DNA of 54,619 nt from GCA-1730015 sp964550655 (lineage in GTDB: Bacteria > Pseudomonadota > Gammaproteobacteria > Granulosicoccales > Granulosicoccaceae). The position numbers and the translations under genes were made by a program. Positions 9,258 through 18,412 of the stretch are shown here, in pieces. The first letter of the stretch is position 1; every line of letters starts with the position of its first letter. Location of the stretch: assembly GCA_964550655.1 (NCBI GenBank), contig CAZKAQ010000011.1:1-54619 (forward strand), given 5' to 3'. The notes beneath the pieces were generated by a model. It was not told where the DNA came from and searched no databases. It saw only the letters and a program-made list of their open reading frames with translations.

Positions 9258-10424
9258 ATGTCAGAATTAGAGACACCGCAATCAGTTGGCGTGGTGACCC
9301 CGCAGATTGCGAGCTTCAAAGAGCCACTGGCGCTTGACTGCGGACAAGTACTTAATAGTCATGAGCTGATCTTTGAGACCTACGGTACGCTCAACAAGCA
9401 AAAAAATAACGCGGTACTGGTTTGTCATGCCTTGTCCGGTGATCATCATGCCGCCGGCAAACATCATACTGATGATGAAAAGTCAGGCTGGTGGGATAGC
9501 TGTATTGGACCGGGCAAAGCAATAGACACAAATAAATTTTACGTCGTCAGTTCAAACAATATCGGTGGCTGTCGCGGCAGTACCGGTCCGTTAACGGTGA
9601 ATCCCGAGACTGGCAAGTACTACGGACCTGACTTTCCAATTGTTACCTGCAGAGACTGGGTAGCCAGTCAAAAAATGTTAATGCGATACCTCGGGCTGGA
9701 TCACTGGGCAGCTGTAGTTGGCGGCAGCCTGGGTGCAATGCAGGGACTGCAGTGGGCGATCGACTACCCGGATTATGTGGATCATATTCTACTGGTGGCT
9801 TCAGCCCCGAAACTGTCTGCGCAGAATGTTGCTTTCAACGAAGTGGCGCGACAGGCCATCATGACGGATCCCGAATTTCACGGAGGCAGATACTTCGAAC
9901 ACGACACAGTCCCTAAACGCGGCTTAATGCTGGCACGCATGCTCGGACATATCACCTATCTTTCTGAAGATGCGATGCGCGAAAAATTCGACCGTGATCT
10001 ACGCGTTGAAAAATTTAATTACAACTATGATGTCGAATTCCAGGTAGAGAGTTACCTGCGTTATCAGGGCGCATCTTTTGTTAATCGCTTTGATGCCAAT
10101 ACCTATTTATTGATGACCAAGGCACTGGACTACTTTGATCCGGCGGGCGAGTACGACAACAATCTCGTCACCGCTTTTGAACAGATAAAAGCCCGCGCAC
10201 TGGTGATTTCCTTTACATCGGACTGGCGTTTTTCATCAGAGCGTTCAGAAGAAATTGTCAATGCCATGATGGCGGCTGGTCTGAATGTGTCGTCTACTAT
10301 TATCCAGTCGATCAGCGGTCATGACTCCTTCCTGATGCCAATAAAAGATTACACCGACAGCATAAGCAGCTGGCTGGGCAATATTACACTCAGGGATTCA
10401 GTTGGTGCAGAGACCGGGGCATGA
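9258..10424 (+). CDS. metX: Homoserine O-acyltransferase (MetX)
   Basis: Alpha/beta-hydrolase enzyme activating homoserine for methionine synthesis. The nucleophile elbow is VVGGSLGAMQGLQWA near residue 155; the catalytic Asp lies in the segment FTSDWRF and the His in SGHDSFL near residue 355. Length 388 matches MetX. Acetyl versus succinyl donor cannot be decided with confidence by eye; gammaproteobacterial MetX proteins linked to metW often use succinyl-CoA. It overlaps metW by 4 bp (ATGA), the classic metXW pair. Confidence 0.95.
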   Translation: MSELETPQSVGVVTPQIASFKEPLALDCGQVLNSHELIFETYGTLNKQKNNAVLVCHALSGDHHAAGKHHTDDEKSGWWDSCIGPGKAIDTNKFYVVSSNNIGGCRGSTGPLTVNPETGKYYGPDFPIVTCRDWVASQKMLMRYLGLDHWAAVVGGSLGAMQGLQWAIDYPDYVDHILLVASAPKLSAQNVAFNEVARQAIMTDPEFHGGRYFEHDTVPKRGLMLARMLGHITYLSEDAMREKFDRDLRVEKFNYNYDVEFQVESYLRYQGASFVNRFDANTYLLMTKALDYFDPAGEYDNNLVTAFEQIKARALVISFTSDWRFSSERSEEIVNAMMAAGLNVSSTIIQSISGHDSFLMPIKDYTDSISSWLGNITLRDSVGAETGA

Positions 10425-11053
10425 TTGATTCACTACAAACACAGAATATTCGAACTGATCTGCGCCGGATTCAGGATTGGATTGAGCCCAACAGCCGATT
10501 ACTGGATCTTGCCTGCGGGGACGGCACGTTGCTGGCGCTGTTGTCTAAAACCAAAGGCACTACCGGCTACGGCATGGAGATATCTCAGCCGGATATTAAT
10601 ACCTGTCTGGCAAAAGGGCTCAACGTAGTGCACCGGGATATCGAGCTCGGTCTTAAAAATTTTGAAGATCGCTCTTTTGACTACGTACTTACCACGCACT
10701 CAATACAAACTCTTAGATATCCCGCCCATACTCTGCTTGAAATGGTCAGAGTAGGAGTCAGGGGCATTGTATCCTTCCCGAACATGGGCTTCTGGAGCAA
10801 TAGATTGTCAATCGGTTTGCTCGGTAAAATGCCTCGCACGCGCTCATTGCCTCACGAATGGCACGACACACCAAATACCCACCTTTGTACTTTGCGTGAT
10901 TTTGAGAATCTGTGCCGTGAGCTGGATATTGATATCGTCAGACGCGCCGCTGTCAATAACACGCATGACAAAAGCCCGGGCTCAACTCTGTTGCCCAATC
11001 TATTCAGTGAAACTGCTTTATATGAAATAACTGCCAAGAAATCGCATAGCTAA
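10421..11053 (+). CDS. metW: MetW methionine biosynthesis protein
   Basis: SAM-dependent methyltransferase-fold protein of the MetW family, required with MetX for homoserine acylation in several proteobacteria. The motif I analogue is LLDLACGDGTLL near residue 28, followed by YGMEIS and FDYVLTTHSIQTL; the C-terminal MetW signature includes FPNMGFW and LPHEWHDTPNTH. Length 210 is typical. It is translationally coupled to metX. A short inverted repeat (ATAGCT-AAA-AGCTAT) right after the stop lacks a T-tract and is not convincing as a terminator. Confidence 0.93.
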   Translation: MIDSLQTQNIRTDLRRIQDWIEPNSRLLDLACGDGTLLALLSKTKGTTGYGMEISQPDINTCLAKGLNVVHRDIELGLKNFEDRSFDYVLTTHSIQTLRYPAHTLLEMVRVGVRGIVSFPNMGFWSNRLSIGLLGKMPRTRSLPHEWHDTPNTHLCTLRDFENLCRELDIDIVRRAAVNNTHDKSPGSTLLPNLFSETALYEITAKKSHS

Positions 11054-11396
11054 AAGCTATTCTAGAATTGACTTTATTGTTTGCAATCTCAACAGCAAAC
11101 ACTCTGCAAATCATCTGGCACAACAATTTTTTTGAAAAAAACACTGGAAATTAAGTGTTTTTCTGCCCGCAATATAAAAAAACCCTATATTTCACGTTAA
11201 AATATACAATTTGTTATTGGCAAAAGCTTCATTTGCTGTATCATCCGCCACGCGTAGTACGCACGGTTACTAATTAAATTTATAACCACCAGTCTCCAGC
11301 ATTAGCCAACATGAACTTTTGGAAATACTCCAATTAACGACATGTTCAACCGCTGCTGGTATCAATGTATTAAAACTACTTACAGGTAACAGGAAC
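11054..11396. other. Intergenic region upstream of HU-like gene
   Basis: 343 bp without a credible gene. It is AT-rich in its middle part (about 11120-11230), in contrast to the flanks. The only features I can point to are a short hairpin just after metW and a possible sigma-70 promoter at 11217-11244. The long AT-rich leader would fit a strongly expressed or regulated nucleoid protein gene. Confidence 0.6.
11217..11244 (+). promoter_or_regulatory. Possible sigma-70 promoter for HU-like gene
   Basis: TTGGCA and TATCAT are separated by 16 bp, about 150 bp before the HU-like start, within an AT-rich stretch. The fit to consensus is moderate and the call is by eye only. Confidence 0.35.
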
Positions 11397-11783
11397 ATGG
11401 CGAAGAAAAAAGCTAAGAAAAAGGCTATTGGTAAGAAAAAAAAGGTCGTAGCAAAAAAGAAAAAAGCAGCGGCAGGCGGTAAAAAGCCACCTACCAAATC
11501 CGAGATCATGACTCACATTGCAGAAGAAACAGAGCTGAGCAAAGGTGACGTTTCTGCCGTTATGGATTCACTCGCCGGACTGATCGGTAAGAACGTTGGT
11601 TCCCGCGGCCCGGGTATTTTTAATATGCCCGGTCTGTTCAAGGTTAAGGTCATCAAAAAGAAAGCAACCAAAGCTCGTAAAGGCATCAATCCATTCACTA
11701 AAGAAGAGATGATGTTCAAGGCGAAGCCAGCCCGTAAGGTTGTCAAGATTTTGCCTTTGAAGAATTTGAAGGAAATGGTCTAA
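11397..11783 (+). CDS. HU-family DNA-binding protein with lysine-rich N-terminal tail
   Basis: 128 residues. Residues 1-32 are almost only Lys, Ala and Gly (MAKKKAKKKAIGKKKKVVAK and on), like eukaryotic H1-type or bacterial histone-like tails. From about residue 33 (PPTKSEIMTHIAEET) an HU/IHF fold follows, with the amphipathic start helix and the usual GIFNMPGLFKV strand before the DNA-binding arm. The PATGE-like arm is replaced by ARKGINPFTKEEMMF, closer to the IHF-like consensus R.GRNPxTGE. The ATG at 11397 has AGGA at good spacing; an in-frame upstream start at 11319 would add a tail unlike the family and is rejected. Probable role: nucleoid compaction or DNA bending. Stands alone, with an AT-rich upstream region. 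Confidence 0.85.
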   Translation: MAKKKAKKKAIGKKKKVVAKKKKAAAGGKKPPTKSEIMTHIAEETELSKGDVSAVMDSLAGLIGKNVGSRGPGIFNMPGLFKVKVIKKKATKARKGINPFTKEEMMFKAKPARKVVKILPLKNLKEMV

Positions 11784-11803
11784 GCACCACACCCTCCAAA
11801 GTG

Positions 11804-11828
11804 CTGCGCCGGCATAACACCGGCGCAG
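11804..11828. terminator. Strong hairpin after HU-like gene
   Basis: Perfect 9-bp stem CTGCGCCGG with 7-nt loop CATAACA and CCGGCGCAG, 20 bp after the HU-like stop. There is no T-tract, so it may be a stabilising 3' hairpin or a rho-dependent end rather than a classic terminator. Confidence 0.55.
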
Positions 11829-12069
11829 TCGTTCGCAAACTAAAGTTCTACCGAAGAATTCCCGATCCTGAGCTCGCGGACCTCCCCTACGGGCACTGCA
11901 CTCGCTCTGCTCCTGCTTTAATTCACCGGCACTGGCGCATCTGCCCTGCTAACTTCAGATTTGTCTGTCGTCTGTCGATATTGAAAACGGCAAACATCAA
12001 CCCCACGTGTATACTATGCTTGGGTGACTCCGGCATATTTCCCCGGGCGCGTATAGAGAAATTCAAATA

Positions 12070-12939
12070 ATGGCCAGACTGGCACCATGGACAAGTCGCT
12101 TGTTAGTCCTTCTGATTGGCTACGTCGCAGCGCTTATTGCGCTCAGGTTTGTCCCCATACAAGACACTCAGGCAGCGGCTGTGGCACCTGTCAGCGCCGT
12201 CAGCGAAGTCGCGGCGGCCAGCATACCGACCGTGACAGAAATAGCCAACGATGCCGCGAGGCAGAATATCTTTGGTGAACCAGGTGCTGCACCCGTAAAA
12301 GCTGTCGCCAAAGACCTGCCTGTCAAAGACACCAAACTTAATCTAAAGCTGCTGGGCGTCTACACGGCTGAACCCGCTGACGCCGCCATGGCCATCATCA
12401 GCTCCAATGGCAAGCCTGAAGAAGTCTTTCGCGTTGGCGAAACCATCACTGGTCGGGCAGTGCTTATAGAAGTGCTGCAAAACGAAGTACGAATAGACAA
12501 CTCCGGTCGGATTGAAAAACTTGAGTTACCTGAATCCGCACCTTCAACCGGTGGCGGTAACAATCTGGCCAATCTTCCGGGCGGCAATCTGCAGGCAAAT
12601 GCTTCCAATGACGCACCTATTCAGCTGCCTGACTCGCCCAAGGCAATCCGAGATGAGTTAGTGAAAAATCCGGCAATACTCGGCAAGCTGGTCAGCGCCG
12701 TTCCGTTCAGGCAAAACGGCCGCATACTGGGTTACAAAATCACCCCTAAACAACAGGACGGGCTGCTTGCTAATTATGGCGTTCTGCCCGGGGATGTCAT
12801 TACCCGGGTCAACGGTATTGCACTGGCCAACCAGAAGAATGCCATCCGCGCTCTGAGAAAGCTGGTCAAAGCACCCTCTATTGATATCTCAATCTTACGT
12901 GACGGCGCAGAATTACCGATCAGTATTGCGTTGGAATAA
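12070..12939 (+). CDS. gspC: GspC type II secretion inner membrane coupling protein
   Basis: Bitopic protein connecting the inner-membrane platform to the secretin. One transmembrane helix lies at about residues 9-27 (RLLVLLIGYVAALIALRF). A linker of Ala, Val and Pro is followed by the HR domain (about residues 70-155, with LKLLGVYTAEPADAAMAII) that docks on GspD N0, and a C-terminal PDZ-type domain (about 195-289, including GVLPGDVITRVNGIAL). Length 289 is normal. The start codon has only a weak ribosome binding site. It heads the gsp cluster, 102 bp before gspD. Confidence 0.93.
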   Translation: MARLAPWTSRLLVLLIGYVAALIALRFVPIQDTQAAAVAPVSAVSEVAAASIPTVTEIANDAARQNIFGEPGAAPVKAVAKDLPVKDTKLNLKLLGVYTAEPADAAMAIISSNGKPEEVFRVGETITGRAVLIEVLQNEVRIDNSGRIEKLELPESAPSTGGGNNLANLPGGNLQANASNDAPIQLPDSPKAIRDELVKNPAILGKLVSAVPFRQNGRILGYKITPKQQDGLLANYGVLPGDVITRVNGIALANQKNAIRALRKLVKAPSIDISILRDGAELPISIALE

Positions 12940-12970
12940 TTGTCTTAATATCTTTATAGTCTTACCCCTG

Positions 12971-12997
12971 ACATACGTTAGTATGTACCGTATGTAC
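12971..12997. promoter_or_regulatory. Palindrome plus direct repeat upstream of gspD
   Basis: ACATAC-GTTA-GTATGT is a perfect inverted repeat (12971-12986), and GTATGTAC occurs twice in tandem separated by one base (12981-12988, 12990-12997). This lies 45-70 bp before the gspD start, a place where an operator would sit. No known regulator is assigned. Confidence 0.4.
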
Positions 12998-13041
12998 GAT
13001 TATTTTCCCCCCTGAATCGTACTCACGAGAAGAGTAAGACG

Positions 13042-16000
13042 TTGAAAAATAATAATAATAATATATTTCGTTGGAAACGAACGGCGAGAGGTGTGTCCGT
13101 CGGCCTGTTGCTCATGTGCAATGCGGGTTTTGCACAGGATCCGGCTGACGACAGCACTTTCACGCTGAATTTAAAAAATACAGATATCCAGTCGCTGATC
13201 GCGACAGTATCGAAACAGACCGGTAGAAATTTCGTCGTTGACCCGAGGGTCAAAGCGAAAGTAACGGTCATTTCAACCGATCCTGTCGATGTAGACGGCC
13301 TCTATGAAGTCTTTTTGTCTGTGCTTCAGGTACACGGCTACTCGGCTGTACCAGCGGGAGATCTGGTAAAAATCGTTCCTGACGTCACTGCCAAGCAGGG
13401 TCCGGTACCTGTTCTCGGCACGGACGCACCCGATTCCGATCAGCTGGTTACTCAGGTAATTACTGTAGTTAACGTGCCGGCAGCGCAATTGGTTCCTATT
13501 CTGCGCCCGATGGTCCCACAACAAGGCCATCTGGCAGCTTATGCTGCAACCAACTCTCTGATCATCACAGACAGATCCTCGAACATTCAGCGGCTTATGG
13601 AGATCATACGCCGCATAGACCGACCGGATAACGAAGAGATCGAGGTCGTTCGTCTGAATCATGCATCAGCTCAGGAAATTGTCGGCACACTGTCATCTCT
13701 GCAGCGTAACAACGTCGGTGGTCCACAGGGACCGGGGGCAATCCAGCTTGTCGCCGACGAAAGAACCAACAGTGTTTTAATCAGTGGAGACAGGGCAGTT
13801 CGGGTGAGAATCCGTGGTTTGATTGCACACCTCGATACGCCCATCGAATCCAGTGGCAACACCCGCGTTGTTTATCTGAAATTTGCTAACGCAGAAGATA
13901 TTGTCGGAATTCTTCAGGGCGTGACTCAAGGACAGGCAAGAGTTGGCGGTGCGACCACAACCGACAACAGCGGTGGCCAACCGGCAGTCAGGCCGCAGCC
14001 ACAGCAGCAACAAAATCCAAATAACGGACAACAGCCTAATAATAATCCTGCTGCCAACCCGCAAAATAATGCTATCGGTCCCCGAAATGCCAACGAAACC
14101 GGTGAATCCAATGTAGATATTCAGGCGGATCCGAATACCAATGCATTAATTATCACGGCCCCTCAGGATGAGATTCAGAACATTCTTGCAGTGATCAGGC
14201 AACTCGATATACGACGCGCCCAGGTGCTGGTAGAAGCGGTTATCGCAGAAATAACCGAGGACAATACGCAAGAATTCGGTATTAACTTTTTACTCGATGG
14301 TACAGATAAAGATGTACCGATCGGTTTTACCAATCTTGGTGGCGCTACAGACGGTGCACTTGGAATTGCAGGTGCTGTCAGTGCCGGCACACTGCCCACT
14401 TCTCTGGGTGCCGGTCTGTCATTGGCACTGGGTCAGTTTGCAACCGGTGAAATCGATTTTGGATTTTTAGTGCGTGCGATTGCATCAGATGCAGACAACA
14501 ATATTCTATCCACTCCAAGCATTGTCACACTCGACAACGAAGAAGCGGAGATAATCGTTGGTTCAAACGTGCCATTTGTCACTGGCCAGCAATTAAGCGC
14601 AAACAACAACAACCCGTTTCAGACCATTGAAAGACAGGATATCGGTCTGACGCTGAGAGTGACGCCGCAAATCAATGACGGCAACACCATTAAGATGGAT
14701 ATTGAACAGGAAGTATCGAGTCTCAGCCCCACCGTAGTAACCGGTGCTGCTGACATTACGACCAGTGTTCGTTCAATAAGAACGACTGTACTGGTAGAAG
14801 ACGGACAGACACTGGTACTCGGCGGACTTATTGATGATCAGGTTACCGATGTGGAAGAACGCGTGCCTCTGTTGGGAGATATTCCTGTACTTGGCCACTT
14901 GTTCCGTTTCCGCAGTACCACAAAAAACAAAAGAAACCTGATGGTTTTCCTGCATCCTAAAATTCTGCGGGATAGTGAAACAGCCAATAAGTACAGCAAC
15001 AGTAAATACAACTTCCTGCGAGAGCGTCAGAGGCTTTCCAGAGAACAGCAAGACAACTCGCTCAAGAAAGAACAAAAGAAAGGTGTGCCTGAACTAAAAC
15101 TATTTTTCAAAGGCAAGAATGCTGACGGCCCGTTAACTCAACTTGATACAACACAACCTGAAAGCAAGCAGGAGCAGGTAGTACTGACTGACTCTTTCAC
15201 CGAATCAGTTGTTAAAGCAGATAACGATAAGCTCACTGAAGAAAAGTCTGCTGTTGAAACTGCAGGTCCTTCCAAAGCTGACATAGAAAAAGTAATTGCC
15301 GCTAACAATGCGAGATTGTCTGAAGAGGTACTAGCTCAGTCTGAATATACAGATAAAGAACTTGAAGCCATTGATGCAGCGATTGCTGACCTGACAGCAC
15401 CTCGGGCAGAAAACATACTCAACCAGAACACAGACGTGGCAGAAACAACGGTACAGCAGGAACTACCAGTGGCCAACGAAGCTTTAGTTGCGAGTGTTCT
15501 TGAGTCAAAAGTTGAAGAGGCGGACATCGTCGAAGACCTGCCACTTGATTCGTCAGTGCAGGAAGCGTTGCCACTTGCGACCACCGAAGCATTAGCGGCT
15601 GAAACACCGGAACAACAACAGCAGGCTTTCGCCAGATTTGAAGAATTCCTGGCTGATTCGTCAGAACCGAAGGAACCACCTTTCGAAGAATTACCTGAAC
15701 TATCAGCACAAGAACAGCAGGCTTTCGCCAGATTCGAAAAATTACTGGTTGATTCCAGCGAACAGCAAGAGTCGCCTGCCGCTGACGCCGAAGAATTATC
15801 CGTTGAACCAACTGCACAGGAACAGCAGGCTTTCGCCANNNNNNNNNNNNNNNNNNNNNNNNNNNNNNNNNNNNNNNNNNNNNNNNNNNNNNNNNNNNNN
15901 NNNNNNNNNNNNNNNNNNNNNNNNNNNNNNNNNNNNNNCACTGCCTGTCGAACCATCGGAACAGGAACAGCAGGCTTTCGCCAGATTCGAAGAGTTACTG

Positions 16001-16513
16001 GCCGACCTGTCTGAACAGGAAACGCTGCCTCTCGCAAGCACAGAAGAGTTACCAGCTGAACTATCAGAACAAGAGCAGCAGGCTTTCGCCAGGTTCGAAA
16101 ACCTGTTGGCTGATTCGTCGGCACAGGAACCAATACCGGTTGCCGAAATCGAAGACCAGGCTAATCAATCCGCGCTTATACCGGCGCATATTGAGGAAAC
16201 TCCAGTCGAAACTGACCTGACCGAATCTGATCACGGCGACTATGAAGCAGCTATTGCCGAAGTACCCGCCAGCAGCCGGCAGACAGAGGCAACATCAACA
16301 GACGGCGACCTTATCAACATTGAGGAACCTGAAGTTGAAGAGACTGACGCCTCAACAGAATCAATCGGTGAGTACGTTGACAATATCGACCCTGAGGAGG
16401 TTGACCGTTCACAGGACGACCTGGCAGATGATCGGCCGGAGGTATTTCTGATTTCTGTCTCCGACGGCAACGATACCAGCCTGACCGATATTGCACCTGA
16501 GCCGCGATACTAA
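13042..16513 (+). CDS. gspD: GspD type II secretion secretin with long acidic repeat tail (interrupted by assembly gap)
   Basis: Outer-membrane secretin channel of the type II system. TTG start at 13042 with a weak AGAAGAG site, then a signal peptide ending near GFAQ. N0 domain begins FTLNLKNTDIQSLI (about residue 40), followed by N1-N3 with a Q/N/P-rich insertion at about residues 310-350, the secretin core from about 390 (VLVEAVIAEI) to RNLMVFLHPKIL near 635, and an S-like segment. Beyond residue about 680 is an extra acidic extension with repeated EQQAFARFEELLADSSEQE-type units of 32-36 residues. 100 Ns (15839-15938) fall within these repeats; the frame before and after the Ns differs, so the true gap is not 100 bp. 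Sequence after the gap continues the same repeats and ends with PEPRY at 16513. Confidence 0.88.
15610..16130 (+). repeat. In-frame tandem repeats in gspD tail
   Basis: At least five copies of a unit containing CAGGCTTTCGCCAG are seen; its GCTTTC core falls at 15625, 15721, 15829, 15974 and 16082. Measured periods are 96, 108 and, after the gap, 108 bp, all multiples of three. The protein unit is QEQQAFARFE(E/K/N)LL followed by an acidic spacer. The interruption by Ns is in the fourth unit. Confidence 0.9.
15839..15938. other. Assembly gap (100 N)
   Basis: Exactly 100 Ns, a conventional placeholder of unknown size. Known bases between the flanking repeat cores total 45, so with a 108-bp period the real missing length would be 63 bp, or 63 plus multiples of 108, either of which would also restore the reading frame. 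Confidence 0.95.
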
Positions 16514-16846
16514 AGGCTGGCTCCGGCCTTGCAAACAAAAAGGCTGAATAGTTAGCAGAACCGCTGGCAAAAGCCGGTGTCTAAATGCTTCGCGTCGACT
16601 CGCAGCGACAAACCGCTGACACTGTGATCACTCACGGTCGATACAATTTAACTGTTCAGGCTAAACCCTGACTGGCATTGCGGGTAGAATACTGACCGCA
16701 GTGAACAAATTTTTTATGCTGGCATTGTCAACAGAATTTGTACTGGCCAGTGGAAACAACAACCTCCGCCCCACTGTAGTTTCGGGTGCGGTCGTCATTC
16801 AACGTCCGGAAAGGACAACCGTGCTATCGAGGGATCAGTAATTCCA
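16514..16846. other. Intergenic region between gspD and gspE
   Basis: About 333 bp before the first possible gspE start, unusually long for the inside of a gsp operon and so a likely site of a separate gspE promoter. An open frame of 46 codons (GTG 16701 to TAA 16841) begins VNKFFMLALSTEFVLASG; it has a hydrophobic start but no recognisable family and I would not call it a gene on this evidence. Confidence 0.5.
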
Positions 16847-16870
16847 TTGGCACAGGAGCAATCCGATTTA

Positions 16871-18412
16871 ATGGCATCCCAACCTAACGACCATCTGTTT
16901 GATGATGATATCGCCAGCAATGAGGCCGACGCGGTCGACGCACCCAAGCTCGTTAACCTGCCCTATAGCTTTGCCAAACGTCATGGCGTTCTGATCGATC
17001 ACCACAACGAATCCGGACCACTGCTGGTGCACAAACCAGGCGTTACCAATATGGCTTTATTGGAGGCGCGCCGATCTGCCGGATTACCTGTGGCACTGCA
17101 TCGTGTTGACGAAGATGAATTTGATCTGTTACTGACGCGAAACTACGAGGGTAATACCAGCGATGCGATGACAGTAATGGACGACTTCGATGGCGAGCTC
17201 GATCTCGACCGTATGGCAGAGTCGCTCGAGCCGGAAGATTTGATGGAGTCACAGGATGACGCGCCAATTATCCGATTGATCAACGCCATGCTCACTGAAG
17301 CCATTCGCAAAGGTGCATCGGATGTTCATATCGAGCCGTTCGAACATCGCTTGTCAGTTCGCTACCGAATCGATGGTGTAATGATTAAACTGCTTGAGCC
17401 ACCACCGCAGGCGGCAGCACAGGTGATCTCACGTATCAAAGTGATGGCAAAACTCGATATAGCAGAGAAGCGTGTGCCACAGGATGGACGTATTTCGTTA
17501 CGAGTCGCAGGCCGGCCGGTTGATGTTCGAGTGTCGACACTACCGTCAGGTCACGGCGAACGCGTGGTAATGCGTTTACTCGACAAGCAAGCTGGTCGCC
17601 TTGATCTTGAAAATCTCGGCATGTCTGACACCTCAAGCGAGTTGTTGATGAGTGTGCTGAAAATGCCACACGGTATTGTTCTGGTTACCGGTCCGACCGG
17701 TTCCGGTAAAACCACTTCACTTTACGCTGCAATGACAAAACTCAACAACAGTCGCAATACGATTCTGACTGTTGAAGATCCTATCGAATACTATCTTGAC
17801 GGCATTGGTCAGACCCAGGTCAACACCAAAGTCGATCTGACTTTTGCGCGCGGACTGCGGGCTATCCTGCGACAGGATCCGGATATAGTGATGGTTGGTG
17901 AGATACGTGACCTTGAAACTGCAGAAATTGCAGTACAGGCAAGTTTAACCGGCCACCTGGTACTCACCACACTGCATACCAACACCGCTATTGGATCGAT
18001 CACACGTCTGCGCGATATGGGTATTGAACCCTTCCTGCTTTCATCGAGTCTTGTTGGCCTGGTAGCGCAACGACTGGTCAGACTACTGTGCAGCGATTGC
18101 AAAAAAGAGCATGTAGCAAGTGCTGCCGAACGCGAGCAACTTGGTTTAACAGAGTCGGATGAAGGTATCATCTTTCTGCCACACGGGTGTAATGTCTGCA
18201 ATCATACCGGCTACGTTGGTCGAACCGGTATATACGAAGTCGATGTAGTCGACGAAACCATTCGCAATATGATCCATGACGGTGCTGCAGAACACGAAAT
18301 TGAAACTTACGCACGTAAGCAATACCCGGGCATAGCCAATGATGGCAAACGACTGGTATTAAAAGGTTTGACTTCGTTTGAAGAAGTCCTGCGTGTTACC
18401 CGGGAAATGTAG
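16871..18412 (+). CDS. gspE: GspE type II secretion ATPase
   Basis: Cytoplasmic ATPase driving pseudopilus assembly. N1E domain (LPYSFAKRHGVL) is followed by the N2E/catalytic core: KGASDVHIEPFE, Walker A GPTGSGKTT, Asp box, Walker B IVMVGEIRD and His box GHLVLTTLHTN. A four-cysteine zinc module typical of GspE, CSDC and CNVC, lies near the C terminus. I prefer ATG 16871 preceded by AGGAG (12 nt spacing); TTG at 16847 is in frame and possible. The gene ends directly against gspF with no gap. Confidence 0.95.
   Translation: MASQPNDHLFDDDIASNEADAVDAPKLVNLPYSFAKRHGVLIDHHNESGPLLVHKPGVTNMALLEARRSAGLPVALHRVDEDEFDLLLTRNYEGNTSDAMTVMDDFDGELDLDRMAESLEPEDLMESQDDAPIIRLINAMLTEAIRKGASDVHIEPFEHRLSVRYRIDGVMIKLLEPPPQAAAQVISRIKVMAKLDIAEKRVPQDGRISLRVAGRPVDVRVSTLPSGHGERVVMRLLDKQAGRLDLENLGMSDTSSELLMSVLKMPHGIVLVTGPTGSGKTTSLYAAMTKLNNSRNTILTVEDPIEYYLDGIGQTQVNTKVDLTFARGLRAILRQDPDIVMVGEIRDLETAEIAVQASLTGHLVLTTLHTNTAIGSITRLRDMGIEPFLLSSSLVGLVAQRLVRLLCSDCKKEHVASAAEREQLGLTESDEGIIFLPHGCNVCNHTGYVGRTGIYEVDVVDETIRNMIHDGAAEHEIETYARKQYPGIANDGKRLVLKGLTSFEEVLRVTREM

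Noticed and set aside
10425..11037. Open frames overlapping metW in other frames
   Set aside because: metW has clear motifs throughout; the others are shadows.
11801..12070. 89-codon open frame between HU-like gene and gspC
   Set aside because: Begins inside a hairpin, composition is Arg/His/Cys-rich and unlike a protein, and no family resemblance. Treated as non-coding.
15600..16130. CRISPR-like array in the gspD tail
   Set aside because: Repeats are in frame, with coding spacers and periods of 96-108 bp; they are protein repeats.
15336..16133. Long minus-strand frame opposite the gspD repeats
   Set aside because: A shadow of the in-frame repeats, extended by the run of Ns; protein composition is low-complexity Ser/Ala.
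16701..16841. 46-codon frame before gspE
   Set aside because: Hydrophobic start but GTG start without ribosome binding site and no known family; not called as a gene.
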